Shown here: one piece after another, positions 40,592 through 55,500 of the stretch
Layout: every line of letters starts with the position of its first letter
How positions within the stretch are numbered: the stretch's first letter is position 1
Notes under the pieces: generated by a model
Seen by the model: the letters and a program-made list of their open reading frames with translations, nothing else
What the model was told of the DNA's origin: nothing
The model's database searches: none
Assembly: GCA_903813345.2 (NCBI GenBank)
Contig: CAIIXF020000005.1
Span: forward strand, 15,625,375-15,689,374
Origin: Owenia fusiformis
Lineage: Eukaryota > Annelida > Polychaeta > Sabellida > Oweniidae
Direction: 5' to 3'
Length of the DNA stretch: 64,000 nucleotides
Program-made: the position numbers and the translations under genes

Positions 40592-43500
40592 CTGAAATTA
40601 AATTACATGTAAGCTCCCATACTGAAGGTAAAATATGCATATTTTGATTTGCAAACGGTCTCCAAAACATATGTGTGCTATTATGCATCTTAGGTTTTTA
40701 GTCAGGATTCTCTTTCAATTAACACACAAATTAGATTTGCAACAATTTAAAAGATCATCTTTGAATTTACCTGTTCGGGATAGTTCTTGTTTTTTCTCAC
40801 AGATGGGCCCACTGTATCCTGAAGGGCACTTGCATACAAAAGCGCCATCTTTCTCTGAACAACTTCCACCATTCTTGCAGGGTTCCGCATCACATGGTTG
40901 AATCTTATTCTCACATGTTACACCTGGAATTGAATGAACAAACTAGAATATCAACATACTGTACTTAATAGTAAGCAAATGTGCCATAATAGTATTTTGG
41001 CAGATTTGCTGTTTTGAACATTAAGAGGCTACTTAATTTGGCGGACTTGCAATACTACAATGCACTAATGGTACTAATTTACATGGTACTAAAATTGCCA
41101 GGAAATACTTAAGTTGGCGGACTTGAGCAATTTGGCAGATCCAGCAAATTAAAATGGCTGCCAAATTAAGTAGAAGTATAGTACATATATAATTATTGAT
41201 ACAAGCTACAAAAATATATTACAGGGTGACCAAAGATTTATTGAAAGACAAAGATTAATTCGCAAATCAAAAATATTTGAAAGCTGCTGTGATCTTATCA
41301 AAATGAATAAAAATCAATTCCTGAAATTAATGCATATATGAATTAAATTAAGCATGCATTTCATTCCGAATCCATCAAGCATACATCCTCTGCATACTGA
41401 ACTTTAGTTTTTCTGGATGACTGCAAAGCCCTGTGTTCAGACTGAGGTTGGCAAGCATCATGCATACATACAATAGATCCATTCTTACAATGTGCATTCT
41501 ACATAAAAACCCTACCTCGACTGATAAATTACCTGTATATCCATCTGTGCATGAACAGATGGATATACAGATGGATCCATTTTCTGGATGACTGCAAAGC
41601 CCTGTGTTCAGACTGAGGTTGGCAAGCATCATGCATACATACAACAGATCAATTCTTACGATGTACATTCTACATAAAAACCCTACCTCAACTGATAAAT
41701 TACCTGTATATCCATCTGTGCATGAACAGATGGATATACAGATGGATCCATTTTCTGAATGACTGCAAAGCCCTGTGTTCAGACTGAGGTTGGCAACCAT
41801 CATGCATACATACAATACATCCATTCTTACAATGTGCATTCTACATAAAAACCCTACCTCAACTGATAAATTACCTGTATATCCATCTGTGCATGAACAG
41901 AAATATTCACTTCCTTGTTCATGACATGCCCCATCAAAGAAACATGGCTGACTTTTACACGGTTCATGTTTAGTGTCACAGAGGGCGCCTGCATAGAAAA
42001 CAACCACTATCAATATTTTTGCTAGTAAATCGAGTGAATGTTCAGTTAATTATTTCATCATTTTCAATACAAACAGTTAATGTGAAAAAGAAAGCATTTT
42101 GTGAGACTACATTTACTAGCAAGATTATGTTTGACAGTGGTTATTTTTCTAATTAGGCAAAGACTGACTGTGGGCTTTTTATCTACTTGAGAGCCCATAG
42201 ACTGACTAACTAACTCTTCAATACAGTTATTAGATAAACATGTACACACATTTCCTAAGACAAAGATTCTATCAAGGATAAAGTATTTACATGGGATTTC
42301 AAGAGAAAGCCCATGATTTTAAAGGAACAAGTCATTAGCTACACTATGTGAGATATTATTAGATAGGCTATAACAAAAAATATTAATTCACTAAACAGAA
42401 AAGAAGAAATGAAATTGATACATACATGTATCAAAAACAATAATAAAAAATATGAACACTTTAAACTTAAAGCATTGACGACTCAACTTGATATATTAAT
42501 TTAATCAAAATAATACATAAAAAAATATTTAACAATAAAAGTAAATACAATAAAAATTTAATAAACATACGATTCAGTATTCAATTATAAAATGAAAATC
42601 CATATCTGTGGCTAAATACCTGTGAATGCAGGGGGACAGGAACATGTGAAATAGCCCACATGGTCGTAACATGTGGCACCATTATTGCAAGGATTGCTAG
42701 CACATTCAGAAATGTCATGCTCACAATGGACTCCTGTAATTAACATAAAAACAGATTCTATTGCATCTATTAAATATATTTAGACTGGGTAATATCAAAG
42801 GTCTGCAATGATTAAAAATTTGGGCTGAAGATCATTATTATAAAATTGAAAACTATCTTAATTGCTAGGCAAAGGAAGAATATAATGAAGTATGAAACAT
42901 GTGACATCATTTTTCACCTTACTTTATGTCCTGAATATGGATTCATGAAGAGTTTTGGTCAAATTGTGGTGCTCATTGGTTGAGTAGTCAAGCTGGTATT
43001 TTATTGGTTGAGTATGATTGTGTATGAATAGTTTTTCTCATTTAATGAAGGCAGAGGAGAATGATTTATCAGCGGATTTACTTGAAGCTTTCTGGCTTGC
43101 TTACTGTCTTCCAGTTCACAATATGATACATTATGTATGTTTGTTGAAGTAACAAATTGTATATTATAGGTTACACATCTTAGCACTACATCTGTATATT
43201 TAAAATCTGAAGAGTTTCAAGATTCCAGTCATACCTGCATATCCATCTTTACAGAGACATCTATAGGTGCCAATAAGATCCTGGCATTCACCATTCCTTC
43301 CACACGGCTCACCATTGCAGTCATCTATGTTCTCAGAACATTGCTTACCTAAATGTGCAACAATGTTACATCATGCTTCTAGCTTACATGCAAAGAAAAG
43401 CTAGCAACATGCCAAATCTTTCAATCATTTCTATCAATTTCTTATTCTAATTTTCGATATTGGTGTCACAAAAATGAATGCGAGTGATTGACTTTGGTTG

Positions 43501-46500
43501 ATGGGAAAACATTCTTCATAATCAAAAATGAATCTCTACAATGCACTGCATTACAACCATGGTTTGTACTGGTGACAAAAAAGCAAAATGGTATGCATTA
43601 CATAAATATATGGTTATGGTGTAGAGATATGGTCGTGCATATTGTGTGCATTATTTTACACACCATGCACTTATCATGGGTAATAAAGTGAAATTACAAT
43701 TGAACATGCAAATTGTGTATTAGACATGGATAACCATGTACAAGATATGAACATAGATATCGGACCAACCTGTATATCCAGTGGCACAGGAACAATTGTA
43801 GTCTCCTATTAGATCAATACATTGGCCGTTTCTACAGGGTGAACTTATACACTCGTTCAACTCTTCCCCACAATGAACACCTATAATCAAGACAAGACAT
43901 ATATGCGATAACATATATAAATATTGTTATACATACTGTTGAAATCATGATGATAGATCTTTAAGTTATAAGGATGTTACTCTTCGGCAATGTCTTCCCA
44001 GAATTCAAATCATCTTTCCAATAAACATTTTGCTACACCAAGAAAGCGTGTTGTATATACTTGTATATTGGCCAGAGTCAAGAATTAATAACGGATCGAA
44101 TGCAACAATGAGCCCTTTAAGAAAATGCTAGGTGTACCTGTAAACCCCTGACTGCATACACATTCATATCGTCCAATGAGATCATTGCAAGTTGCTCCAT
44201 TCATGCATGGCTGGCTGCTACACTCATGAATGTCGTGCTCGCAGTGAATACCTAAAAATAACAGATATAAGTAGCTCAGAATACATTTATATTAATCCAC
44301 ATAATGCAGAAATATGAAGAACAAATATCAAAATGTATCTTTTATCTATTATACACTTTATGAATGATCTGCTCCCCGCCTGCTCCTCTCTATTGACCAA
44401 TGACATCCCACGAATATGTATTGTTATTGAAACCTCGGTCATATAATGAATATTCTTCCATTAATCTTCTCTTAGTGCATGTACAGTGTATAGCGTAAGG
44501 TCACCCTTCAATGCAGGGCTACATACATCATTCACTATATTCTTCCAACAAGAAGCAAGTAAGAGAGTGGATGATTTCTGGGGCCCTGCATTTGGAGAAT
44601 GGTGTAAAGTACATACCAGCATATCCAGTTGTACATGAGCATGTATAGCCATTCTCTCCATCTGTACAAGATGAGCCGTGTTGGCAGGGTCCACTAGCAC
44701 ACTCATCAACATCTGTCTCACAATTAACACCTGTAACATAACGAGAAACAGGTTACCCTAGAATGCACTGCCATCTATGTAATAATATTTACAATCAAAA
44801 TGTAAAATTAAATTGGATCAAACTAGAATTAAATCAAATGCAAAACGATTTGAAATATTGAAAATATTGTACCACCAGTACCAAAATTTATTGAAGGAAT
44901 AAAAGGAATAAAATTGCATTACTAAGTATTATCAAATTCTAAAATGTGAACTTCTATAAATGAATACATTAACATTATTGTTTGTTTATGTACTGACCTA
45001 TAAACCCTGGCCTACAAGTACAGTTGTAGCTGTTAAAGTCATCATGACATGTAGAGCCATGTAGACAAGGGTCGCTTTGACATTCATCTGTCTCCAACTC
45101 ACATTGTTTCCCTAGAAATGATACAATATCATTTATTTATTTTTAGGACAATAAATGTTTAGACTAATTAGTATACTTTTGATTTGATCAGTTGTTATTA
45201 ATAGATGGTTAAATTTGATCTCAATAGAAACTTGTGTGTAAAGATTGCATAAAGCATGTTTAATAGATTCAAAGACTGCAAACTTGCATGAATGTACGCC
45301 AAAGTGTTACCTACCTGTGTAGCCAATTGAGCAATTGCAAGTGTACATTCCCACTTCATCATTACAGGTTCCTTGAACGCATGGCGTAGACAAACACTCA
45401 TTTATATCTTCTTCACAATGGACACCTGTTTAAGAAATGAGCATATTCCAAGATAAGATAAGATATCTATGAAAAAAATAAATACTGTACTGGTTGCATA
45501 ATTTAATGCACATAAGACTGAAAGAATCAAAATGATATATTTTGAAAACCCATTTCTTTCATACCTGTGAATCCTTGAGCACACTCGCAGTTGTATCCAT
45601 TAATGACATCATGACAAGTAGCCTCATTTTGACATGGCGAACTGATGCATTCTTCCATCTCACTTTCACAATTTTTCCCTGAAAACAGGAAATAGTTTCA
45701 AATTATAAAGTATCGCATATGATGATGCGAGTTTTGAATCATATAGTCCCGAGTGTTGGATCGATTACTAATACATACAGTATATGTAAAACCTAGAACA
45801 TGACTAGACCTGTGACTATGACAAATCAGTAGACCCTAGGATAAAGAACAAGGTCAGACCTGAAATCATTCCATACCTGTAAACCCTGGAGCACACCTAC
45901 ATTGGTAATCATCCAATCTATCCTGACATGTACCTCCATTCCTACAGGTCTGGCCTGCACAATCATCAATGTCCACCTCACAGTTCACCCCTGCAACATT
46001 TAAATGCGATGTTCAATGTGCAACATATAAAGTGTATCTTTGAATCCTATCCTTTAATCATTATCATTTAAAATGTGCGGACCACAGGTTCAAATCAATT
46101 CAGAGGGCTTCAGCCAACTCAAAGTCTTTCCACCAATGATATGCAAAATTGAAATTACGAAATGAGCCTATTTGATATTTTATGTATTTATTTTAAGTAA
46201 AAGGTTAAATCTCTAGCAATTATAATTATGAAAATGTATGTTTGAGAAAAAAGATTCCATGAGATTTTGTTTTTTATGTTTGATCTCATATAGCACAATC
46301 TCCTCCCTGCACATACATACACACCATACACCTCAAACATTATAAAGGGCTCGCCATTCAATCCTGAGGGGGTGCAAGCTTTAACCTTGGTACACATATC
46401 AAATTTTCGTTTTCTAAAACAATTCCCTTCTCTCCATGCCAAGAATAATGATCATCAATAATTCACAAAAATTCAATAATTCTGAATAGAACTGGACGAA

Positions 46501-49500
46501 CAATCAAAAAAATTATGTTTTTATTAATCCTCTCAAATTTGTTTTGTCCTTATAGTCGATTGAAAAGGTTAAATCCCCTATGGTGTCATGGTTCACTCCT
46601 ATCAATCATACACACACACAATACTTACATAAAGCCAAAACAAACATGAAGTTCTCAAAGATAAACAAAAAGAGAACAAGCAACCAAAAAATACAAAGCT
46701 TCCAATCAAAATGATGCGCAAACCCAAAAGACAGTTACACACACGGCATAGATAAGGCGTTGTGCTATAATAGTACACACCAGCATATGTAGCGAAAGCT
46801 AAGCTTGTCAATCTAATGAATTGCAAATATCAAACATTAGAAGATCAAATATTTTGAATTAATCCAATCTGCAACAGTAAAGCAGTAATAGTATGATAAA
46901 TCTGACCTGACTTCAAAACATGTACACATAGTTGCAAAAGAAGAAAACACAGGTGAGATTATTTGGCATTTATGATCTGACATAAACAAGCATGAATAAT
47001 GCAACAAAATAAAGATTTACATATCTTACAGTCAAAATGAGTTCAAAAAAATAAATAAATAAACAAGGTGCCAAAAATGTGTTTAATTTATCAATAAATT
47101 TTCAAATAAAATAAATATGATGACTGACCTTCATATCCACTGGAGCATTCACAGGAGTATGCCAGTATGCCATCTATACAGGTTCCTGAGTGAAAACAGG
47201 GGGCGCTAGAGCAGTCATCTATCCGAATCCCACAATTCACATCTGTAACGTTACCATGGAAATAATCAAACTGACTAAATTTTTCTTCTTGGGATTTTTC
47301 TCAATCCAATGTGGAGGTTGAAACACAGATAATAACAGGATGAAAGAATTAGGAAGGTTAACATAGAATACACAAGGTACTTCATTACCTGTATAATCTG
47401 GGGGGCAGTCGCAATAGTATCCATTCACTAGGTCCAAACAGGTTCCCCCTTGCATACATGGATTACTGTCACACTCCTTTATGTTCTGACTGCAGTCCAC
47501 GCCATCATAACCTGGGGGACAGAGACACTGATAGCCACCAATTAGATCCTGACAGGTACCATGTACACATGGGTCACTGGTGCACTCCTGAATGTTTTCC
47601 TCACAATGGAGTCCTGTGTATCCCAGGGGGCAATTGCATGTGTATTGGTTGATTAGGTTGTTGCACGTGCCACCATGTTGACATGGTCTACTGAGACACT
47701 CATCAATTTCTGTTTCACAATTCAGACCAATGAATCCAGCATGGCAGGCACACTGGTAGTAATTCACATGATCAATGCATGTTCCATTGAGACACGGGTC
47801 GCTGGTGCATTCATCGACATCAATCTGACAGTTGACTCCAGAATATCCTGGTTGGCAGAGACATCTATATTTTCCAATCTCATCCTGGCATCGTCCTGCA
47901 TTCAGACAAGGTTGACTATTGCACTCTGAGATGTCAATATTGCACGTCACACCAGAATATCCAAGTGGACAATCACAGGCAAACTCCCCAATAAGATCCC
48001 TACACTGACCTCTTGTACAGGGACTACTTTCACACTCATTAATCTCAGTTTCACATCTTTCACCTGTGTAACCATGGGAACAATCACACTGGTATCGACC
48101 AATCAGATCATTGCATGTGGCATTATTCTGACAAGGCTGACTGGAGCATTCATTTATGTCAGTTTCACATGTCTCTCCTGGAACAAAAGAAAGAAAAATA
48201 ATTTATGCTGACTATGTACAGCATCAGACAGCATTTGACGTGTATATGGAGAATGACTGGCAAATCTTCTACATATACAGGGTGGTCAAATAAACGGCAG
48301 CCTTAGTAGCAAAATTTCTAAAAATGACAAAGATATGAGGAAGAATTAGGGTTGCCGTTTTTTTACCACCCTGTACTATACATTTGTACTGTACAGACCA
48401 GCTAGCTGTAAGGGAATAATAATGAATAGTAAGAGAAAGCAGTCAATATTCCCTAGAATTCCTCATACTTCTAATTTATGATTTGGGGGTGTGGTTTTTA
48501 CCTGTATATCCAGTTTGACAGTGGCACTTGTAGGTGGATAACAGATCCTGACATGTCCCATAGATACATGGGGATGACTCACATTCATTGATTTCAACAT
48601 CACACAGGTCACCTGAAATACAATATACACTAGTTTAACATGTAACCCAAAAGGAATTTAATTCTGAGTGCAGAGAGGCAAGTTGAAACTAGTTGAAGCT
48701 CTTTTTAAGAAAAATATTATTTAGATATCAGATTCATTATACAGGAAAAATACTTATAAATGTGATTAAGATCATTGATCTTTTTCCAATGTTTATTGTA
48801 ACGTCCTAGGTAATATTATGGGTTTTGTAGATGTATTGGCTTAACTAATGGGTTAATCTACAGTTAAACCTGTGGAAACATGAACATCTCTCTATAATAT
48901 CAAAGTACTGAAATGTTTTCAGTTTCATACGTAAATGCTTCTGAACTTGAACATCTTTAGGTGGTTCAAGAAGAATTTTATTTTGAACAGGTTTTACCGT
49001 ATAAGTATTTATTAGCATTATGGGTGCATAAATACCATTTTGTGCAGTGTCATTTATTCATTGTATTTGTGAGGACTGATGACTATTATGTTGGAAGTCT
49101 TCGGTCATCTGTTGATGGCATTCGTTTGCAAGGTCCTGTGCTAATACAATCTAAAGTGTTAGTAAATCTAGTTATTATACATTCTAGAGTTAGCTATGAA
49201 TGGTTAAAATAAAGGAGTTACTGGAGTGCAATCTAGCTTGGCAAGTCCTCACAAGAGGTGATATTTACCCATATATCCATTGTGACAATGACATCTATAT
49301 GCAGCCACCTCCTCTATACAAGCACCATGCACGCATGGGCTGCTGGCACATTCTTCCGTCTCCTGCTCACAGTGAATACCTGAAGCCAGATAAAGTATAA
49401 TTGTAAAACTATGAGACACCTGTGGCAAGAAAATGTAACGTCAAGCTCTAAATTATGGGTGATGCTGAGTTGATTTTGGATTTCTTCCAAATACATTTTA

Positions 49501-52500
49501 AGGAATATTATTGTTCCATGCCTAATTAAAATGCTCCAGTAAACTGTTTATATTGATATACACCAACCCCCCTCCCTTCCCCCCAGGCTGATCTCTATAG
49601 AATAGTAAGAATGATTTCAAGAAAATCTTCTCTGACACAACTGTATAAAACTGTTAGTGAACCAAGATGCTACTTTTAATCATGAAAAGTTATTTCACTT
49701 AGACATGTATTATAAACTGTACACCTACCAGTGAATCCAGGTGTGCAGTTACAGCTGAAACTATTGATGTCATCTACACATGTGGCAGAGTTGAGACAAG
49801 GATTACTTAGACACTCATCAATATTGACCTCACAGTTCAAACCTGAAGGAAAAGATGATGTTAAACAGTTGATACAATCCATGATATCAATCTAATTAAG
49901 GTTAAAACAGAGTATACAAATTGAAAAATGGTCGTAAATATTTTTAATTCTAAAATTTTGAAAAAGTTTTAGTTAGTTTTCTTGCTGGAGTACTCTCCAA
50001 GTACCTCAATATTCCTGTTATCCTCAGATCAAAGTTACCAAATGAAAAATGAAGCAACAACTTGGTGAATGTTATAAAAATACCTCAAGGGATGCATTTT
50101 CTTGAAAATAATACAACTTGAACAATTCAATTTGTTGCTTGGATACATTCTCTAAACAACACCATTGCTATGGTAACATTATACAATGCAATCGTAATTC
50201 TTGAACAGAAATCAAAAGTACATTATTTTTAGAAAAATGTAAACTTATTTTTGGTTACCTGTGAATCCTGAATGACAATTGCAGGTATAGGTGGCAACAC
50301 TGTCTATACAATAGCCATATTGTCCACATGGTGAGCTGGCACAGTCATCAATATCTTCCTCACAATGTAATCCTACAAAATGAAACAGATGAATAGAGCT
50401 CAACATTTACAGATATTTAATAATGTAGAAGAATGAAATTATTTTGACATATTTTACAGCATAGCGATGGAATTTTCAGTCGCACACTTACGACCAAACA
50501 TTTTATACTAATTGAGTATTAAACAGATTTAAAAAAAATTATTTTGCTAGTAATGTATAATAATAGCATTTTTCATTAATAAGGCTATATAAATAACCAA
50601 GGCAAATTAAAAGATGATATTATACTTTTATGGGACAAAACATCTACAGTTTTTGTCTAAAAAAGCAAATTATTGTACCTGTGTAACCCTGAGAACAGTT
50701 ACATGTATATTGGTTGACCATGTCCTCACAGGTGGAATTATGTAAACATGGGTTGCTAGCACATTCATCTGTCTCCACCTCACAGTGGATACCTAAAGAG
50801 TACAATATATACACATAAATACACCATTGGAAAGCTGTTGATGCATGCAGTATAGAATAATACCATCCCAATTTCAAAAGTGGTAGTGTCACTATGGCAA
50901 CAGCTTCAGAACTCTGCCAGTTAAAATATCTTTAAATCATTGCTAAATGTTATTTAACACTGGTATATAAGGTTATTTAACACTGGTATATAAGGTTATT
51001 TAACACTGGTATATAACAGAATATAACAACTGTTGAAAATAACTATCAAAACATTAGAAAAATTCCACTCAGAATATAGTACATCACAAGAAGTTTTGTT
51101 TGGAAAAAAAATTTGGAAACGTTTAAAAACAAATGTACCTGTGAAACCCTCCATGCAGTTGCAGTAAAAGCTTCCCTCTGTGTCATTGCATACTCCACCA
51201 TTCTCACAGAGGTTGGTTGCATTAACAGTGCATTCATTTATATTTACATTACAAGTAACTCCTGAAAGTAGCTTACACATATACACTCACATGTCAAGTA
51301 TATAGTGATACAAGTACAGGTACAGGGCAAGTCATGTGAACAGAGGCACTATATCAAACGAAAGCAATATCATAAAGTCAGGTGCGCAATTATCAAGTCA
51401 GTTGCACAACAATAGAGTCTTTGTATGAAAAATACCTCTAATCTCTCTTGAAAGCCCATGCTCATACTAACATACTATATGTGATCAATAGAATCTTTGC
51501 AGGGTCACATTTTAACATGTATATATGAGGTCAAGGTCATTATATCATTGACTGATGGAAAAGGGAGCTCTAAATAAGACAGAGATGTTCTGAATTAATT
51601 TAGAGTTAATCTTTTTCAGAATCTAAAGAATAGAGATAGCGCAGTAAATCCCAAGATGTTAACTTTGTAGAACAGAGTGCATAAAATTTGTGCCAAAAAC
51701 CAACAAATAGAGCAATGGTGCAAGCAAACTTAAAACACACTTGATGGCAATAAAATAGTTCTAAGTAGTATAGTAGCATACAATCCTAATACAGTAGTTT
51801 TAGATTGCCAAGAAGAACTTAATTATAGCTTTACCTTTTTTTCTGCTGACAGTTGACCTCCTCTAAGGTGAACAATCTCATGAAATAGTTTTGCTACAAT
51901 ATCATACCTCCACACATCACAAACAGTCAGCACACATACACAGACATAAATATTTCACCCTACACATAATGACATGACACTCAAAAGGGACTGGTAGGGT
52001 ATTGCAACCTTCTTTACTACACGATTTCTTTTCTTCATTATTAACATTCGCATATCAAAATTGGGTTGATACATCATTATATTTTAGGTGTAAATAGTTT
52101 GAATAGAAAAAATGTAATCCTGTAAAAGGAATGTTGCAATACTAACTCTTCATGCCCCTTTCCAACCTGTTCAAAAACTCAACTGAAAAATATACTCAGA
52201 GCATTCTCCCTTGTAGAGAAACAATAAAGCATAGCATTAAAATGTTACCTTCCCAACCATCAGCACATCTACAGTAGTACACTCCCTCAGAATGTGAGCA
52301 GGAAGCATTGTTCAAACATGGCTGACTCTCGCATACATCAATCACAGTCTGGCATAAAGGGCCTGTCACACCAGGGGAACATGAACATGTGAAATTGTTG
52401 AAGCCATCTGTACATTGACCCTGGAATGGCATGAATACAGTTAGAGGCCCTGTCACTCCAGGGGAACACAAATGTGTGAAATTGTTGAAGCCATCTGTAC

Positions 52501-55500
52501 ATTGACCCTACAATGGCATGAATACAATTAGAGGCCCTGTCACACTAGGGGAACACGAACATGAGAAATTGTTGAAGCCATCTGTACATTGACCCTACAA
52601 TGGCATGAATACAATTAGAGGCCCTGTCACACCAGGGGAACACGAACATGTGAAATTGTTGAAGCCGTCTGTACACTGACCCTACAATGGCATGAATACA
52701 ATTAGAGGCCCTGTCACACTAGGGGAACACGAACATGTGAAATTATTGAAGCCGTCTGTACACTGACCCTACAATGGCATGAATACAATTAGAGGCCCTG
52801 TCACACCAGGGGAATACGAACATGAGAAATTGTTGAAGCCATCTGTACATTGACCCTACAATGGCATGAATACAATTAGAGGCCCTGTCACACCAGGGGA
52901 ACACGAACATGTGAAATTGTTGAAGCCGTCTGTACACTGACCCTACAATGGCATGAATACAATTAGAGGCCCTGTCACACTAGGGGAACACGAACATGTG
53001 AAATTATTGAAGCCGTCTGTACACTGACCCTACAATGGCATGAATACAATTAGAGGCCCTGTCACACCAGGGGAACACGAACATGAGAAATTGTTGAAGC
53101 CGTCTGTACACTGACCCTACAATGGCATGAATACAATTAGAGGCCCTGTCACACCAGGGGAACACGAACATGTGAAATTGTTGAAGCCGTCTGTACATTG
53201 ACCCTGCAATGGCATGAATACAATTAGAGGCCCTGTCACACCAGGGGAACACGAACATGTGAAATTGTTGAAGCCGTCTGTACATTGACCCTGCAATGGC
53301 ATGAATACAATTAGAGGCCCTGTCACACCAGGGGAACACGAACATGTGAAATTGTTGAAGCCGTCTGTACATTGACCCTGCAATGGCATGAATACAATTA
53401 GAGGCCCTGTCACACCAGGGGAACACGAACATGTGAAATTGTTGAAGCCGTCTGTACATTGACCCTGCAATGGCATGAATATGATTAGAGGCCCTGTCAC
53501 ACCAGGGTAACAGGAACATGTGAAATTGTTGAAGCCATCTATACATTACAATGGCATGAATACAATTAAACAAAAAGAAAAAGTAGTGGACCTGCATAAT
53601 TTCTATACAATTAGACAAGAAGTTTTGAACCTGTATGATTTCAATAAAATCAGACAAGAACACTGCTACCCACCTAGTTACACCGACGTATCGTCAGTGT
53701 ATCATGGTGGAACTACTTCCGGGACTAGGTTTCGGTAAGATTTTTTTATTTCCCGATTTACACCTACTTATAAGTCACATTGTGGATAATAATTTGGCTC
53801 GAAGTTAAGGAAGATAGTCTAGTTTGGAAATGTGTCGATGGTTTTAGGTTTTATATGTTAACGAAGACACAATTCACGTATTTAGTCCCTCGCTTTTGTT
53901 ACACTGACGAACGACCAATATCAGTGTAATGGCAATATTAATGCCTATCGTCAGTGTAACAAAAGCGAGGGACTAAATATGTGAAATGCGTCTTCGTTAA
54001 CATACCAAACCTAAAACCATCGACACATTCTCAAACTAGACTATCTCCCATAACTTCGAGCCAAATTATAATCCACATCGTGACTTATAAGTAGATGTAA
54101 ATCGAGAAATAAAAATATCTTACCAAATTCAAATCCCGGAAGTAGTTGATACACTGACGATACGTCTGTGTAACTAGGTTGGTAGCAGTGAAGAAGACAA
54201 ACACACAAATTTATGAATTCTTAGACACATGCAAGTGATAATAACAATGCAAGCTCTAAATAGAATTATTTATGTTTCACTGAACATTATTCTTAATAAA
54301 AAAGTCTGTAAACTGAATGAGTATAAGCCTTATAAGTAGATTTAAAAGCAATTACTCTTACATGGTGTCCACAAGGGTTTGAACTGCAATCATCTACATT
54401 CTCCTCACAACTGTCTCCAGTCCAGCCAGTGACGCATTCACATCTGTACCTGTTAAGCTCATCATTGCATGTCCCTCCATTCTGACATGGGTTACTCTCA
54501 CACTCATTCTTATCTGTTTCACAGTGGAGTCCTACGTGGAGATACATACACATATAAACACAGAGTGAAACTTTTCTTAAAATAGTCAACCTCTCAATTA
54601 CGTACTCCAAACAAAAAGAAGTCATAGCTTTAAGCATTATCAACAGACTGCAACAAAAATATTTTCTGTTAAAATTGAAGCTAGTCTAAGATATTTCAAG
54701 CTTTGAAACTTTCAGAAAAGGTTGGATTGAAGATTAATTGCTATGATTTATTTTAATATTGGGCAATGACACATCTTCACATGCTTGGTCTTCACTGTAT
54801 TTTGTTTACAGGAGCCAATTGTTAACAAAGCTGCCTTTATAGAGAATTACAGTTTCAGCCCCTTTCACTTTCAATTCAAACAGATTTTTGTACATCATAT
54901 TTGCAAGCTACTACAATTGGCTACATTGCATAAAGAAAACCAAGAGGAAACTTATAAAAAGAAGTTTCATTTTGAAAGTCATATGTGAATGATGGTCCAT
55001 CATATGATACATTTCCTTAACGTGTTATCAATTATTTCAAAATTAACATTCAAATCTGACTTCCAAAATAAACCTCCTTTTAGTGGTTTAGTTATTGCAT
55101 AGTGAGAGCAAATTACATGTACTGTAGTTGACCAGTTTTTCGAATTTTTGCGGGTTCTAGTATTTTACTAAAACATTGCTAATATTACTATGATAAACTA
55201 TTTTGGCCCACCCTGTATATAAAGGTCGGCCAGAGAGACAAGTAGGTGATTCCATAGGCTCATGTAGTGTGCCAATGAGTAGGCACAACTACTTTAAACA
55301 TTAAATCATCAGAAATGGGAGTGATTAGTACTATCTATTTACCTATATACCCAGGTACACAGCCACATGTATAATGTCCCTCCCGATCGTCACAGAGTCC
55401 TCCATTCAAACAGGGGTTGCTTTCACATTCATTAATAGGTAAACAATCTGGACCACCCCAACCTAAGACAAGAGGAAATATTTGTAATTTAATCAGTTGG

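Noticed and set aside
53004-53663. 219-codon frame ([18 protein letters not shown] repeats) as a protein
   Set aside because: Another frame of the 87-bp array. The frame matching the real EGF exon reads [14 protein letters not shown].
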